64,000 nucleotides of DNA from CAMLFJ01 sp040902305 (GCA_040902305.1 JBBDXN010000128.1:1-64000); one strand, 5' to 3'; positions 1 to 8,482 are shown, counted from the first letter of the stretch. Translations and numbers: made by a program. The notes: generated from the letters alone by a model not told the origin.

Positions 1-1821
1 GGCGACGCGCGCGCCGCCGACGCCGCCTTCGCGGCGGCCGCCCACACGGTGCGGCTCGACACGTGGGTGCCCCGCATCACCGGGGTGCCCATGGAGCCAC
101 GCGCCGCCCTCGGCGTCCACGACGCGGCCACCGGGCGCTACACGCTCTACGCCGGCTCGGGCGGCGTGGTCCGGCACAAGGGCGATCTCGCGGCAGTCCT
201 GGGCGTGCCGGAGGCGTCGGTGCGCGTGGTGGCCGAGGACGTGGGCGGCAACTTCGGCACCCGGAACAGCTTCTATCCCGAGTTCGCGCTGGTCGCCTGG
301 GCGGCCAGGCGGGTGGGCCGGCCGGTGAAGTGGACCTGCGAGCGGCGCGAAGCCTTCCTCACCGACTACCAGGCGCGCGATCTCGTCTCCCGGATGGAGC
401 TGGCTCTCGACGCGGATGGGCGCTTCCTCGGGCTCCGGGGCGTCAACACGAGCAATGTGGGCGCCCACACCGTCACCTTCGTGCCGCTCAACAAGGGGCG
501 CGAGCTGGCCACCACGGTCTACCGGGTGCCCGCCGCCGCGGTGCGCGGGCGCGCGGTGCTCAGCAACACCTCGCCGCTCTCCGCGTACCGCAGCGCGGGC
601 CGCCCGCAGGTGATGTTCGTCATGGAGCGGCTGATCGACCTGGCGGCCCGGCGCCACGGGTTCGACCGCGTGGAGCTGCGGCGTCGTAACCTGGTGCCGG
701 CCGGGGCCATGCCGTACACGAACCCGTTCGGCATCGTCTACGACAGTGGCCACTACGTGGCGGTGCAGGACCGCGCGGTGGCCCTCGCCGACTGGGCCGG
801 CTTCGAGGCGCGGCGCCGGGAAGCGCGCGGGCGCGGCCACCACCGCGGCATCGGCCTCGCCAACTACATCGAGATCGCCACCGGCGCTCCGCGCGAGCGG
901 GCGCACATCACGGTGCGGCCGGAGGGCCGTATCGACGTGGTGATCGGCACGCTCGCGGCCGGCCAGGGCCACGAGACGAGCTTCGCCCAGCTCGTGGTCG
1001 AGTGGCTGGGCGTAGCGCTCGCCCAGGTGCGCCTGATCAGCGGCGACACCGATCGGGTGGCGGTCGGGGGCGGCTCGCATTCCGGGCGCTCCATGCGCCT
1101 GGGCGGGGTGGTGATGGCGAAGGCCGCCGACCAGATCGTGGAGAAGGGCGCGCGCATCGCGGCGTGGCGGCTCGAGTCGGCGGCCGCGGATCTGGAATTC
1201 TCGGGCGGGCGCTTCACGGTGCGGGGCACCGACCGTTCGATCGATCTCTTCGAGGTCGCGGCCGCCGCCCTCCGCGACGACGCGCCCGACCGGCTACGCG
1301 GCCCGCTAGACGGCGAATGCGACGAGACCGTGAGCACCCCGTCGTTCCCGTACGGCTGCGCGGTCTGCGAGGTCGAGGTGGACCCGGAGACCGGAGAGGT
1401 CGAGATCGTCCGCTACACGTCGGTGGACGACGTCGGCCGCGCCATCAACCCGCTGATCGTGGATGGGCAGACGCACGGCGGCATCGTCCAGGGGCTGGGC
1501 CAGGCCCTCTGGGAGCACTGCCGGTACGATGCGGCGACCGGCCAGCTCCAGTCCGACACGTTCATGGACTACGCGATGCCCCGCGCCGACATGGTGCCGT
1601 CGTTCACCACCGAGATCAGCGAGGTGCCGTCCACGTCGAACCCGCTGGGCCTCCGGGGCGGCGGCGAGGGCGGCACGACCCCGGCCCTGGGCGCGGTGGT
1701 GAACGCGGTCGTGGACGCGCTCGCCGAGCTGGGCGTGGAGCACCTCGAGATGCCGGTGACGCCCGAGCGCGTCTGGAGCGCGATCCGCGCCGCCCACGAA
1801 ATGTCGGAATGTAAGACCTGA
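1..1821 (+). CDS. xanthine dehydrogenase / CoxL-like molybdopterin-binding subunit (5' end outside window)
   Basis: Large Mo-cofactor subunit of the xanthine dehydrogenase / CO dehydrogenase / aldehyde oxidase family, oxidising a substrate carbon by hydroxylation. The frame is open from base 1 (reading DARAADAAFAAAAHTV), so the N-terminal half lies upstream. Visible family motifs: VGGNFGTR, GQGHETSF, GGIVQGLGQAL and, near the C-terminus, GLRGGGEGGTTPALG, which carries the catalytic Glu. The active-site loop reads AYRSAGR. This resembles the AYRGAGR loop of form II enzymes and not the AYRCSFR of true (form I) CO dehydrogenase, so the substrate is probably an aldehyde, a purine or unknown. The last six codons (MSECKT) and the TGA come from a repeat inserted at the 3' end. 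Confidence 0.9.
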   Translation, partial: GDARAADAAFAAAAHTVRLDTWVPRITGVPMEPRAALGVHDAATGRYTLYAGSGGVVRHKGDLAAVLGVPEASVRVVAEDVGGNFGTRNSFYPEFALVAWAARRVGRPVKWTCERREAFLTDYQARDLVSRMELALDADGRFLGLRGVNTSNVGAHTVTFVPLNKGRELATTVYRVPAAAVRGRAVLSNTSPLSAYRSAGRPQVMFVMERLIDLAARRHGFDRVELRRRNLVPAGAMPYTNPFGIVYDSGHYVAVQDRAVALADWAGFEARRREARGRGHHRGIGLANYIEIATGAPRERAHITVRPEGRIDVVIGTLAAGQGHETSFAQLVVEWLGVALAQVRLISGDTDRVAVGGGSHSGRSMRLGGVVMAKAADQIVEKGARIAAWRLESAAADLEFSGGRFTVRGTDRSIDLFEVAAAALRDDAPDRLRGPLDGECDETVSTPSFPYGCAVCEVEVDPETGEVEIVRYTSVDDVGRAINPLIVDGQTHGGIVQGLGQALWEHCRYDAATGQLQSDTFMDYAMPRADMVPSFTTEISEVPSTSNPLGLRGGGEGGTTPALGAVVNAVVDALAELGVEHLEMPVTPERVWSAIRAAHEMSECKT

Positions 1822-1825
1822 CCCC
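1798..1825 (+). repeat. REP-like family A element, copy 1
   Basis: A 28-bp element starting GAAATGTCGGAATG and ending GACCTGACCCC. It is identical to copy 2 at 1904-1931 in the same orientation. It differs by one base from the two copies at 44752-44779 and 44811-44838. The first 24 bases are read as the end of the molybdenum hydroxylase gene. Elements with this GGGGTCAGG-type end resemble REP sequences mobilised by RAYT (Y1 transposase) proteins; that link is from memory, and no transposase lies in the window. Confidence 0.75.
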
Positions 1826-1830
1826 AATCT

Positions 1831-1865
1831 CCCTCTCCCCTGAGGGGAGAGGGCAGGGTGAGGGG
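1831..1865. repeat. family B palindrome between convergent genes
   Basis: Two 11-bp arms (CCCTCTCCCCT and its complement, 1831-1841 and 1843-1853) are separated by one base and followed by CAGGGTGAGGGG. Related palindromes occur at 22854-22908 and 47168-47190. In RNA this would be a strong hairpin. It could act as a bidirectional terminator between the convergent genes ending at 1821 and 1891. Confidence 0.7.
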
Positions 1866-1890
1866 CCACCCGCCCGAGCGCGTCTGGCGC

Positions 1891-3108
1891 TCAGCCGGCG
1901 GGCGAAATGTCGGAATGTAAGACCTGACCCCGTTCGACGTGGTCCGGTCGCAGCGCGTAGGGATAGGGCCCTTCCACTGATTTGCCCTGGGCGAAGCGGC
2001 GCAGGCCGAAGACCTCGATGTCCACGGTCTTGGCCCGCCCGTCGGTGATCAGCTCCGCCATGCAGGTGCCGACCGCGGGGGCGATCTTGAAGCCGGAGCC
2101 GCTGAAGGCGGTGGCGAGGTAGAGCCCGTCGATGCCGTCGACGCCGCCCAGGATCGCGTGACGATCCGGGCTGTACGCGTCGAAGGCCCGGTAGCCGCGG
2201 GACAGGGTCGCGCGCTCCATCGCCGGGATGCGATGGGTCAGGAGCTGGGCTCCGAGCCCGGCGGCCTGCGGCGGCAACCCGGTGCCGAGCGTGTCCGGAT
2301 CGATGTCCCACTCCTGGCACGGCACGCCGACCAGGGTGAGGCCGCCGCTCTCCGGCCGGAAGTAGTTGCCCTGCACGTTGTCGATGAAGACCATGTGGGG
2401 ATCGCGCAGCTCCGAGGGCCGGCTCACCGCCACCGTGTCGATGGCCTTGGGCCGCGCGGGCACCGCGAGCCCGATCTCCTCGCAGAGCCGCCGCGACCAG
2501 GCCCCGGCGGCCACCACCACGCTGCCTGCGTCGATGCGCCCGGCCGAGGTCTCGACGCCCAGCACCCGGCTCTCGCGCCGGACGATCCGCGTCACCGCGG
2601 TCCACGGCAGCACCTGCGCGCCCAGCTCCACCGCGCGGCGGCGGAAGCCTTCCACCGTCTCGGCCGGATTGGCGTAGCCGCTCTCGGGCTCGTAGGCGGC
2701 GGCGCCGACGTCGTCCACGTGGGCGAAGGGCTGCAGCTCCCGGAGCTCGGCCGGGGTGATCGCGGTCGTGTTGACGCCGATGCGCCGGAGCATCTCGACG
2801 TTCTGCCGGAGATGCCCGGCATACGGCGGGGCCACCACGTTGACGAAGCCGGTATGGGTGAACACCGGGGGCCCGCCCATCAGCTCGGCCCAGTGCCGGA
2901 ACACCGGGAAGCTGGCCCAGGCCAGGCGCGCGTCCCATTCGTTGGTGTAGTGCATGCGCACGAGCGCGCTCGACCGGCCGGAGGCGCCACTCGCGAGCGC
3001 GCCCTTCTCCACCAGCACGACCTTGACGCCCTTCGCGGCCAGCGCGTGGGCGATGCTCGCGCCGTTCACGCCACCGCCGATCACCACCACCTCGGCCGTC
3101 CGGGTCAT
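1891..3108 (-). CDS. FAD-dependent oxidoreductase, DAO / sarcosine oxidase beta-like
   Basis: About 405 residues. The N-terminus carries the dinucleotide-binding motif VVIGGGVNGASIAHALA, followed by SGRSSALVRMHY, the usual FAD-contact region of the DAO superfamily (glycine/sarcosine/dimethylglycine oxidases). The C-terminal half holds ATAFSGSGFKIAPAVG, the conserved FAD-binding loop of the same family. The ATG at 3108 lies 5 nt beyond the stop of the upstream LLM gene, so the two are co-transcribed in a minus-strand operon starting near 5449. The family oxidises secondary or tertiary amines or amino acids, but the substrate cannot be read from sequence. The final dozen residues (GQVLHSDISPAG) are encoded by repeat copy 2 and look like an acquired tail. 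Confidence 0.88.
   Translation of the reverse strand: MTRTAEVVVIGGGVNGASIAHALAAKGVKVVLVEKGALASGASGRSSALVRMHYTNEWDARLAWASFPVFRHWAELMGGPPVFTHTGFVNVVAPPYAGHLRQNVEMLRRIGVNTTAITPAELRELQPFAHVDDVGAAAYEPESGYANPAETVEGFRRRAVELGAQVLPWTAVTRIVRRESRVLGVETSAGRIDAGSVVVAAGAWSRRLCEEIGLAVPARPKAIDTVAVSRPSELRDPHMVFIDNVQGNYFRPESGGLTLVGVPCQEWDIDPDTLGTGLPPQAAGLGAQLLTHRIPAMERATLSRGYRAFDAYSPDRHAILGGVDGIDGLYLATAFSGSGFKIAPAVGTCMAELITDGRAKTVDIEVFGLRRFAQGKSVEGPYPYALRPDHVERGQVLHSDISPAG
1904..1931 (+). repeat. REP-like family A element, copy 2
   Basis: Identical 28-bp copy of the element at 1798-1825, 106 bp further on. It lies within the 3' end of the convergent FAD oxidase gene, where its complement is read as GQVLHSDIS. 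The 17 bp at 1760-1776 recur exactly at 1871-1887, just upstream of this copy. The element may therefore have been duplicated together with some flanking sequence. Confidence 0.75.
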
Positions 3109-3113
3109 GCCGG

Positions 3114-3932
3114 CTACTTCACGAGCGCGCGCGTCGCGGCCAGGTTCGCTTGAGACCCATTCCGGAGCACCAGGACCGCGTCGTCGAAACCGAGGTCCCG
3201 CAGCTGCTGGAGGCGCTGCGCGGCCACGTCGGGGGCGCAGCGCAGGTGGAACGGGCCGTCGTCGGGACACGCGGAGGTCGTTGCCGAGAGGTCGACCGCG
3301 ATGTTCGTGGCGATCGCCCGCTTGCCGCCCGCGGCGCGGTAGCGCCGGATCCCCTCGGTGAGCGTGTTGAGATTGGTCCGGCCCGCCGAGGCGATCCAGC
3401 CGTCGAACTCCTGGGCGGCGCGCGGGATCCAGCGCTGGCCGCCCCAGCTCCCGATCAGCACCGCGGGGCCGCCCTGCGCGGCCGGCCACGGGGTGAGGCT
3501 GGCGGCGCCCACCGTCTCGCCGCGCCACAGCCGGCGCATCACCGGCAGCGCCTCTTCGAAGGCCTGCAGCCGCCCGGCATAGTCGAGCCCGAGCGCGTCG
3601 AAATCCGCCTTGGTGGACCCGGCGCCCACGCCGAGCAGGAGCCGTCCCCGAGACACCAGGTGCGCGGTGAGGATGCGATGGGCCAGCTCGACCGGATTGC
3701 GCAGCGGCACCTGCAGCACGCAGGTCCCCACCTCCACGCGGGTGGTCACCGCCGCCGCGATCGAGACGCCGATCAGCGGATCGGGGAGGATGAAGCCCCG
3801 GCTCAGCGCGTCGAAGAACCACACGCTGTCGAACCCGAGCTGCTCGGCCAGCCGCGCGCTCCCCACCAGCACGTCCCCGGTGAGCGGTGAGCCGTCCGGG
3901 TTGACGGTGGCCACCCCGATCCCTAGTCGCAT
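3114..3932 (-). CDS. LLM class flavin-dependent oxidoreductase
   Basis: 272 residues of the bacterial luciferase-like (F420 or FMN) TIM-barrel family. Seen: a MRLGIGVATV first strand, AEQLGFDSVWFFD, TTRVEVGTCVLQVPLRNPVELAH and SRGRLLLGVGAGSTKADF, all standard for the family. The gene sits between a cupin (stop/start gap of 4 nt) and the DAO-type oxidase (5 nt). This points to one polycistronic unit for oxidative degradation of an unidentified compound. A choice between FMN and F420 cannot be made from sequence alone. Confidence 0.88.
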   Translation of the reverse strand: MRLGIGVATVNPDGSPLTGDVLVGSARLAEQLGFDSVWFFDALSRGFILPDPLIGVSIAAAVTTRVEVGTCVLQVPLRNPVELAHRILTAHLVSRGRLLLGVGAGSTKADFDALGLDYAGRLQAFEEALPVMRRLWRGETVGAASLTPWPAAQGGPAVLIGSWGGQRWIPRAAQEFDGWIASAGRTNLNTLTEGIRRYRAAGGKRAIATNIAVDLSATTSACPDDGPFHLRCAPDVAAQRLQQLRDLGFDDAVLVLRNGSQANLAATRALVK

Positions 3933-3936
3933 GGTC

Positions 3937-4347
3937 TCAGCTCACCTCGGCGCGATAGCCGCGCGCGTCGCTCGCGACCCCGTCCCGGTAGTTGACGATG
4001 CGGGTCGGGGAGACGTGGGTGCCGAGCAGGCGCAGCACCTGCTCGCCGACCACCCGGAAGCCGTGCGGCGTCTCCGGCGGCACCGCGATCGTATCGCCCT
4101 TCCGGAGCACGACCACGGACTCGGGCTTGCCGTCGATCCACGCCTCGGCCACGCCGTCCAGGATGTGGAGGATCTCGATGTAGGGATGCGAGTGCACGGG
4201 GGCCGCGTAGCCGGGCTGCGCGGTCTGGATGCCGGTGCGCACCGGCGTGCTGCCGGCGTCGTCGCCCACGATGGGCTGGTAGTGGGACAGCGGGCCGAAG
4301 CTCACCCGCTCGGTCTCGTCGAGTCGAACCACCTGGAGCTCACTCAT
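3937..4347 (-). CDS. cupin domain protein
   Basis: 136 residues forming a single cupin barrel. The first motif has HSHPYIEILHILDG and the second PPETPHGFRV, giving the usual metal-binding His/Glu set. The ATG at 4347 overlaps the stop of the dipeptidase gene (ATGA), indicating translational coupling. In this operon it may be a small dioxygenase, isomerase or sensor-like cupin; the sequence does not decide. Confidence 0.85.
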   Translation of the reverse strand: MSELQVVRLDETERVSFGPLSHYQPIVGDDAGSTPVRTGIQTAQPGYAAPVHSHPYIEILHILDGVAEAWIDGKPESVVVLRKGDTIAVPPETPHGFRVVGEQVLRLLGTHVSPTRIVNYRDGVASDARGYRAEVS

Positions 4348-5449
4348 GCCGCCTCCTTCCGCGCCGCCGCCACCCGGCGGAAGACGCGCACGTAGTTGCC
4401 GCCGATCAGCTTGTCGGTCTCCGCCGCGCTGAATCCCCGCTTCAAGAGCAGGTCCACGATCGCGGGCAGGTCGGCGTAGTCGTCCCACACCTCGCGGATC
4501 CCGCCCTCCATGTCGGTCCCGATCCCCACGTGGTCGATGCCGGCCACGTCCACCAGCCGCGCGATCCCGGCCACCCAGTCGCGCGCGTCCACGAACGCGA
4601 AGGCGGCGGGCCACACCCCGATCACCCCGCCGGCCTCGGCCAGCAGCCGCGCGTGCTCCGCGGAGATCAGCCGCGAGTAGGCCGGAGAGGCCCGGGGGCG
4701 AGCGAGGTGTGCGAGAGCACGAACGGCGCCGTGCTGAGCCGGGCCACCTGCTTCACCAGCTCGAACGTGCCGTGCGCCACGTCCACCACGATGCCCCGCC
4801 GGTTGCACTCCCGGACCGCGTCCGCGCCCAGCGCGCTGAGCCCCCTCCACCGCCCGTCCTCGGTCTGCTGGTCACCGAGCTCGCTCGGCATGTAGTGCAC
4901 GATCTGGAGCTGCCGGACGCCCCGACGATACACCTCCTCGATCCGGTCGAGGCGGCCTTCCATGAAGTGACAGCCCTCGATCGTGCCGATGAACGCGGGC
5001 CGCCCCGCCGCCTTCGCTGTGTCGAGATCGGCCGGGGTCAGCACCCGGGTCATGCCGTGGGCGGTCGCCATGGAGTCCATGAAGGCGAGCCGCTGCCGCG
5101 TGAACTCGTAGAGCTCGCTGGGCCCGGGATCCCGGTACTGGCGGATCCGGCCGGTCGGCGGCCGGCGAATGACGGGTCCCTCGGCGGAGTGGCAGAGGCA
5201 CACCGCCGCCATGCGGCCCCGTCGCATGCGATCCGCCAGGTCGAACTTCGGAGCCCGCGAGAACCCGGCGCCCGCGGCGTGGCTGTGCAGGTCCACCGAG
5301 ATCGCGCGGTCGAGGACGCCGGTCACCCGCGAGTCGAGGTCCTCCAGGCGCCGGCCGCGGATCCCCGCGCAGCCCGCCAGGGCCAGCGCGGCGCCGCCGA
5401 GGAATGCCCGGCGGGTCAGGCCCGCTCCGGCTCCGCGCGACTGGGACAT
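4344..5449 (-). pseudogene. membrane dipeptidase (peptidase M19 family) with a frameshift near 4690
   Basis: The N-terminal 255 or so residues (5449 down to about 4690) and the C-terminal 110 (to 4344) lie in different frames but form one M19 protein. The N-terminus has a Tat-like RRAFLGG and a lipobox-like LAGC, so export and lipid attachment are likely. Metal-site candidates are all present: DLHSH, TIEGCHF, VDVAHGT and LSHTSL before the break, GIGTDMEGG after it. The break falls in a run of C (SLA / RPRASPAYSR), where one base appears to be missing. This is either a recent inactivation or a homopolymer sequencing error. The family hydrolyses dipeptides or related amides. It is the first gene of the minus-strand operon. 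Confidence 0.8.
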
Positions 5450-5570
5450 GTCGTGCTCCTCCGCCCGGGGATTCTAGCGCACGACGCCGCGCCGCGGCGG
5501 CCCTTCTCGGTCGCCGCCGCCGCCGTCGTGATGGACCGGCATGGTAGCATCCCGGTCCAAGGAGACCCCC

Positions 5571-5846
5571 ATGGCCAGGCTGCGGCTCAGAGTGAACGGC
5601 GCCACCCGCGAGGTCGAGACGGACGATCCGGACGTGCCGCTGCTCTACACGCTGCGGAACGATCTCGGGCTGACCGGCACGAAGTTCGGCTGCGGCCTCG
5701 CCCAGTGCGGCGCGTGCACCGTTCTGGTGGACGGCCGGGCGACGCGCTCGTGCATCGCGCCCACCCGCGCGGTGGTCGGCCAGGCGGTGGTCACGATGGT
5801 GCCGTTCCGGGCCGAGCGCGTGAAGGCCGCGCTGGCGCGGGGCTGA
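5571..5846 (+). CDS. single-domain 2Fe-2S ferredoxin-like protein (short CoxS-type)
   Basis: 91 residues from the ATG at 5571, which is preceded by an AAGGAG ribosome-binding site; an upstream in-frame start lacks one. It contains the plant-type 2Fe-2S loop FGCGLAQCGACTVLVDG followed by RSC, the N-terminal domain of the small subunits of molybdenum hydroxylases. Normal CoxS/XdhC-type subunits run to about 150-160 residues, with a second helical 2Fe-2S domain (QCGxCxPG). That half is absent here and is not found in other frames downstream. It is either a truncated remnant or a stand-alone electron carrier. It is separated from the large subunit at 1-1821 by an opposed operon. Confidence 0.75.
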   Translation: MARLRLRVNGATREVETDDPDVPLLYTLRNDLGLTGTKFGCGLAQCGACTVLVDGRATRSCIAPTRAVVGQAVVTMVPFRAERVKAALARG

Positions 5847-5861
5847 GGCCGGAGGCTACGC

Positions 5862-5907
5862 GGCTGGAGCGGGAAGCGCTACGCGGCCGGAGACCGAAGC
5901 CCTACGC
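5862..5907. repeat. two 23-bp imperfect tandem units
   Basis: The units at 5862-5884 and 5885-5907 each begin GGC(T/C)GGAG and end with CTACGC. A shorter third unit precedes them at about 5847-5861. The array fills the space between the convergent ferredoxin and SDR genes and overlaps the last codons of the SDR. Confidence 0.5.
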
Positions 5908-6651
5908 CAGATAGGCCCCGCCGTTGGCGTGGATCAGCTCACCGGTGATGAAGGCCGCGTCGTCGGAGGCGAGGAAAACGGCGACCCGCGCGATCTCCTC
6001 GGGCTGGGCGAGACGCCCCAGCGGGATCTCGAGCGCGCGCGCGGCGATCTGCTCCTCCGTGTTGCCGTAGCGCGGCTGCTGGGTGTCGGTCAGGCCGGGC
6101 GCGATCGCGTTGACCCGGATGCGGTGCGGCGCCAGGGCCAGCGCCATCGCGCGGGTCATGCCGAGCACGCCCGCCTTGCTGGCCGAGTAGTGGACGCCCC
6201 GCGCGTCGCCGCGGATCGCGGACGACGAGATATTGATGATGGCGCCCGGCTTGCCCGCCGCGACCATCGCGCGGGCGACGGCCTGGGCACAGAGGAACCC
6301 GCCCTTGAGGTTCACACCCAGCACGTGATCCCACTCGCGCTCCGCCAGATCGAGGAACTGGGCGCGCGGGAAGACGCCCGCGTTGTTGACCAGGATGTCG
6401 GGCGGGCCCAGCTCGCGGGTCGCCGCCGCGACGACGGCCGCCACGTCCTCGCTCCGAGCGACGTCGCCCTGGACGACCATCCCCTGCCGGCCGAGGCCGC
6501 GCACCTCGCCGGCCACCCGCTCCGCCGCCGCCCGGTCGTCCAGGAAGTTCACGCAGACGTGGGCGCCCTCGCGTCCCAGCGCGACCGCGATTGCGCGGCC
6601 GATGCCCTGCTGCGCGCCGGTGACGAGCGCGACCTTGCCGGAGAGCCGCAT
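5902..6651 (-). CDS. short-chain dehydrogenase/reductase
   Basis: 249 residues, a classical SDR. Seen: the cofactor motif TGAQQGIGRA, NNAG, the catalytic Ser in ISSSAIRG, the YSASK active-site pair and the C-terminal NGGAYLA. An Asn-Phe pair following the second strand is compatible with NADP binding but not decisive. The product resembles 3-oxoacyl-ACP reductase (FabG)-like or sugar SDRs; the substrate is unknown. It lies downstream of the secreted Tyr/Pro-rich gene on the same strand. Confidence 0.88.
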   Translation of the reverse strand: MRLSGKVALVTGAQQGIGRAIAVALGREGAHVCVNFLDDRAAAERVAGEVRGLGRQGMVVQGDVARSEDVAAVVAAATRELGPPDILVNNAGVFPRAQFLDLAEREWDHVLGVNLKGGFLCAQAVARAMVAAGKPGAIINISSSAIRGDARGVHYSASKAGVLGMTRAMALALAPHRIRVNAIAPGLTDTQQPRYGNTEEQIAARALEIPLGRLAQPEEIARVAVFLASDDAAFITGELIHANGGAYLA

Positions 6652-6686
6652 GCGGGCCGCGGAGTGGGGGCGGTAGGGGGCGGCGG

Positions 6687-7094
6687 TTACTGGGTCGGGG
6701 GCGGCGGCGGCGGGGCCGCCGGAGCGTTGGGGACCCACACCCACTGCCAGGCCTGCGTCACGCCGTCGCCGTAGAGCACGTGCTTGCCGTGGGCGTACAC
6801 CACCTCGCGCTGGACGGGTGCCGGCGCCGCGGAGGTGGGCGGCGCTTCCCGGTAGATCACGGTGGGCGGCGGCGCGTAGTAGTAGTCCGGCCCATAGTAG
6901 TAGCGCGGGTAGGGATACCGGTACGGCGCGGTGATCGCCGCACCCAGCGCGAGGCCGCCGACGAAGAGGCCCGGTCCCCAGAATCCGTAGCCGCCGCGGA
7001 AATGGCGACGGCCTCCGGCCCAGGCATCGCTCGGCGCGAGCGCGAGCGGCAGCAGCACGAGAAGCATGAGGACCCCCGCCGTCCACCTCTTCAT
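6687..7094 (-). CDS. secreted Tyr/Pro-rich protein of unknown function
   Basis: 135 residues. A clear Sec signal peptide (MKRWTAG, then LMLLVLLPLALA, cleavage near AWA-GG) leads into a Gly/Tyr/Pro-rich mature chain (FRGGYGFWGPG, PYPRYYYGPDYYYAPPP) and ends in a Pro-rich tail. A hydrophobic LFVGGLALGAAI segment may form a small membrane-inserting hairpin. An AGGAGG-type ribosome-binding site precedes the ATG at 7094. Proteins of this composition are common and uncharacterised in soil bacteria and are probably periplasmic or outer-surface. Confidence 0.75.
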   Translation of the reverse strand: MKRWTAGVLMLLVLLPLALAPSDAWAGGRRHFRGGYGFWGPGLFVGGLALGAAITAPYRYPYPRYYYGPDYYYAPPPTVIYREAPPTSAAPAPVQREVVYAHGKHVLYGDGVTQAWQWVWVPNAPAAPPPPPPTQ

Positions 7095-7162
7095 GGCCCG
7101 TCCTCCTGGCCCACCATCTTACACCTCGAGCGGCCCGCGGAGGCTGGTACCCTCCAGGGGCC

Positions 7163-8482
7163 ATGACGCACCCCGTCTTCCCGCTCCGGGCGGTCACCGC
7201 CCTGTTCCTCGAGCGGCAGCACCTCCGGCGGCCGCGCGCCCGCCGCTTGAGCCCGGCGCGCTTGACGCGCTTCGTCGAGGACGTGGGCGGGCTGCAGATG
7301 GACTCGATCAACGTGCTCGAGCGCGCCCACTACCTCACGGTCTGGAGCCGCTTCGGCCCCTACGACCGGGCGCGGCTGGACCGGCTGGTCTATCGCCGCC
7401 GGCTCTTCCTCGAGTACTGGGCCCACGCGGCCTGTCTGGTGCCCGCCTCGATGCTGCCGTGGTGGAAGCGCGCGATGCTCGACTACCGGCTGCGGCATAC
7501 CGGCTGGTCCAACTGGCTGCGGCGCAATGCCAAGCTGCTGGCCTTCGTCACCGACGCGGTCCGCGCCAACGGCCCGATGGGCCACGCCGAGATGGAAGCG
7601 CGGCGCCCGCGGCGGGGGCGCGCGGGCTGGTGGGACTGGCGGCCGGTCCAGCACGCGATCCACTATCTCTGGATGACCGGCGTCCTCACCGTCCACTCGC
7701 GCCGGCACTTCCAGAAGCGCTTCGATCTCATGGAGCGCGTGGCGGCCGCGGCGCCCGATGCCCCCGCGGTCTCATCCGAGCAGTTCCTGCGCTGGCACGT
7801 GGAGCGCTCGCTCCACGCCATGGGCGCGGCCACCGAGCTCGATCTGAGCCGCTATCTCACCTACCCGCGCCTGCCCCGGGCCGCGCGGCGCGCGGCCCTG
7901 CGCGCGATGGTGGCCGAGGGTCTGGTGACCGAGATCGCGCTGGAGGGCCTTCCCTCACGCTGGCTCGTCCTGACGCGCGACCTGCCCGCGCTCCGCCGCG
8001 CGGGCCGGCGGCGGACGGTCTCGGACGGCACCACCCTGCTCGCGCCCTTCGACTCGCTGCTCTGGCACCGCGACCGCGTGTCGCGGCTCTTCGGCTTCGA
8101 TTACCGGATCGAGGTCTACACCCCGGGGCCGAAGCGCGTGCACGGCTACTACACCCTGCCCATCCTCCACCACGGCCACCTCATCGGCCGGCTGGACGCC
8201 AAGGCCCATCGCGACGCGCGCTACTTGGAAGTCCGCCACGTGCACTTCGAGCCGTGGGTGGCGCGGGCCCGCCCGCCCGCGGCCGGGTGGGGACAGGTGG
8301 ATGGCGACTCGGTGGTGGTGGAGCTGGCGGACGCGATGGCGTCGCTGGCCGTCTTCGTCGGGGCCGATCGGGTCACCCTCGGGCGCGTGACGCCGGGCCG
8401 CCTGCGCGGCGCGCTCCGACGCGCGCTTACTTCTTCCGGTAGACGTTCAGCCCCACCTTCTCCTCCCGCTCCGGGATCGTGA
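7163..8482 (+). CDS. ycaQ: winged-helix DNA glycosylase, YcaQ/AlkX type (interstrand crosslink repair)
   Basis: 439 residues of the HTH_42 family. The N-terminal signature GGLQMDSINVLERAHYL includes a Q-x-D motif. As I recall the family, Q-x-D marks the YcaQ/AlkX branch, while AlkZ-like members have Q-x-Q. YcaQ unhooks DNA interstrand crosslinks by base excision. Further family blocks seen are FLEYWAHAACLVP, LLAPFDSLLWHRDR and YTPGPKRVHGYYTLPIL. The last 56 bp overlap, antisense, the 3' end of the small gene at 8427-8603, so the true stop may be shared space between convergent genes. Confidence 0.85.
   Translation: MTHPVFPLRAVTALFLERQHLRRPRARRLSPARLTRFVEDVGGLQMDSINVLERAHYLTVWSRFGPYDRARLDRLVYRRRLFLEYWAHAACLVPASMLPWWKRAMLDYRLRHTGWSNWLRRNAKLLAFVTDAVRANGPMGHAEMEARRPRRGRAGWWDWRPVQHAIHYLWMTGVLTVHSRRHFQKRFDLMERVAAAAPDAPAVSSEQFLRWHVERSLHAMGAATELDLSRYLTYPRLPRAARRAALRAMVAEGLVTEIALEGLPSRWLVLTRDLPALRRAGRRRTVSDGTTLLAPFDSLLWHRDRVSRLFGFDYRIEVYTPGPKRVHGYYTLPILHHGHLIGRLDAKAHRDARYLEVRHVHFEPWVARARPPAAGWGQVDGDSVVVELADAMASLAVFVGADRVTLGRVTPGRLRGALRRALTSSGRRSAPPSPPAPGS

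Noticed and set aside
1..1821. Aerobic CO dehydrogenase large subunit (form I)
   Set aside because: The active-site loop reads AYRSAGR, not the AYRCSFR of form I enzymes.
1616..3822. Long open frames of 440-643 codons on the minus strand across 1.6-3.8 kb
   Set aside because: They extend beyond real gene starts because GC-rich DNA lacks stops. Motif-bearing frames (DAO, LLM) with proper starts and short intergenic spacing explain the region.
4680..4700. Programmed ribosomal frameshift in the dipeptidase
   Set aside because: No slippery heptamer with a downstream structure of the known type, and no reason for frameshifting in M19 enzymes. Error or mutation is more likely.
5844..5846. TGA of the short ferredoxin as another selenocysteine codon
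   Set aside because: The following sequence does not resemble the missing ferredoxin domain and no suitable hairpin with family alignment is seen.
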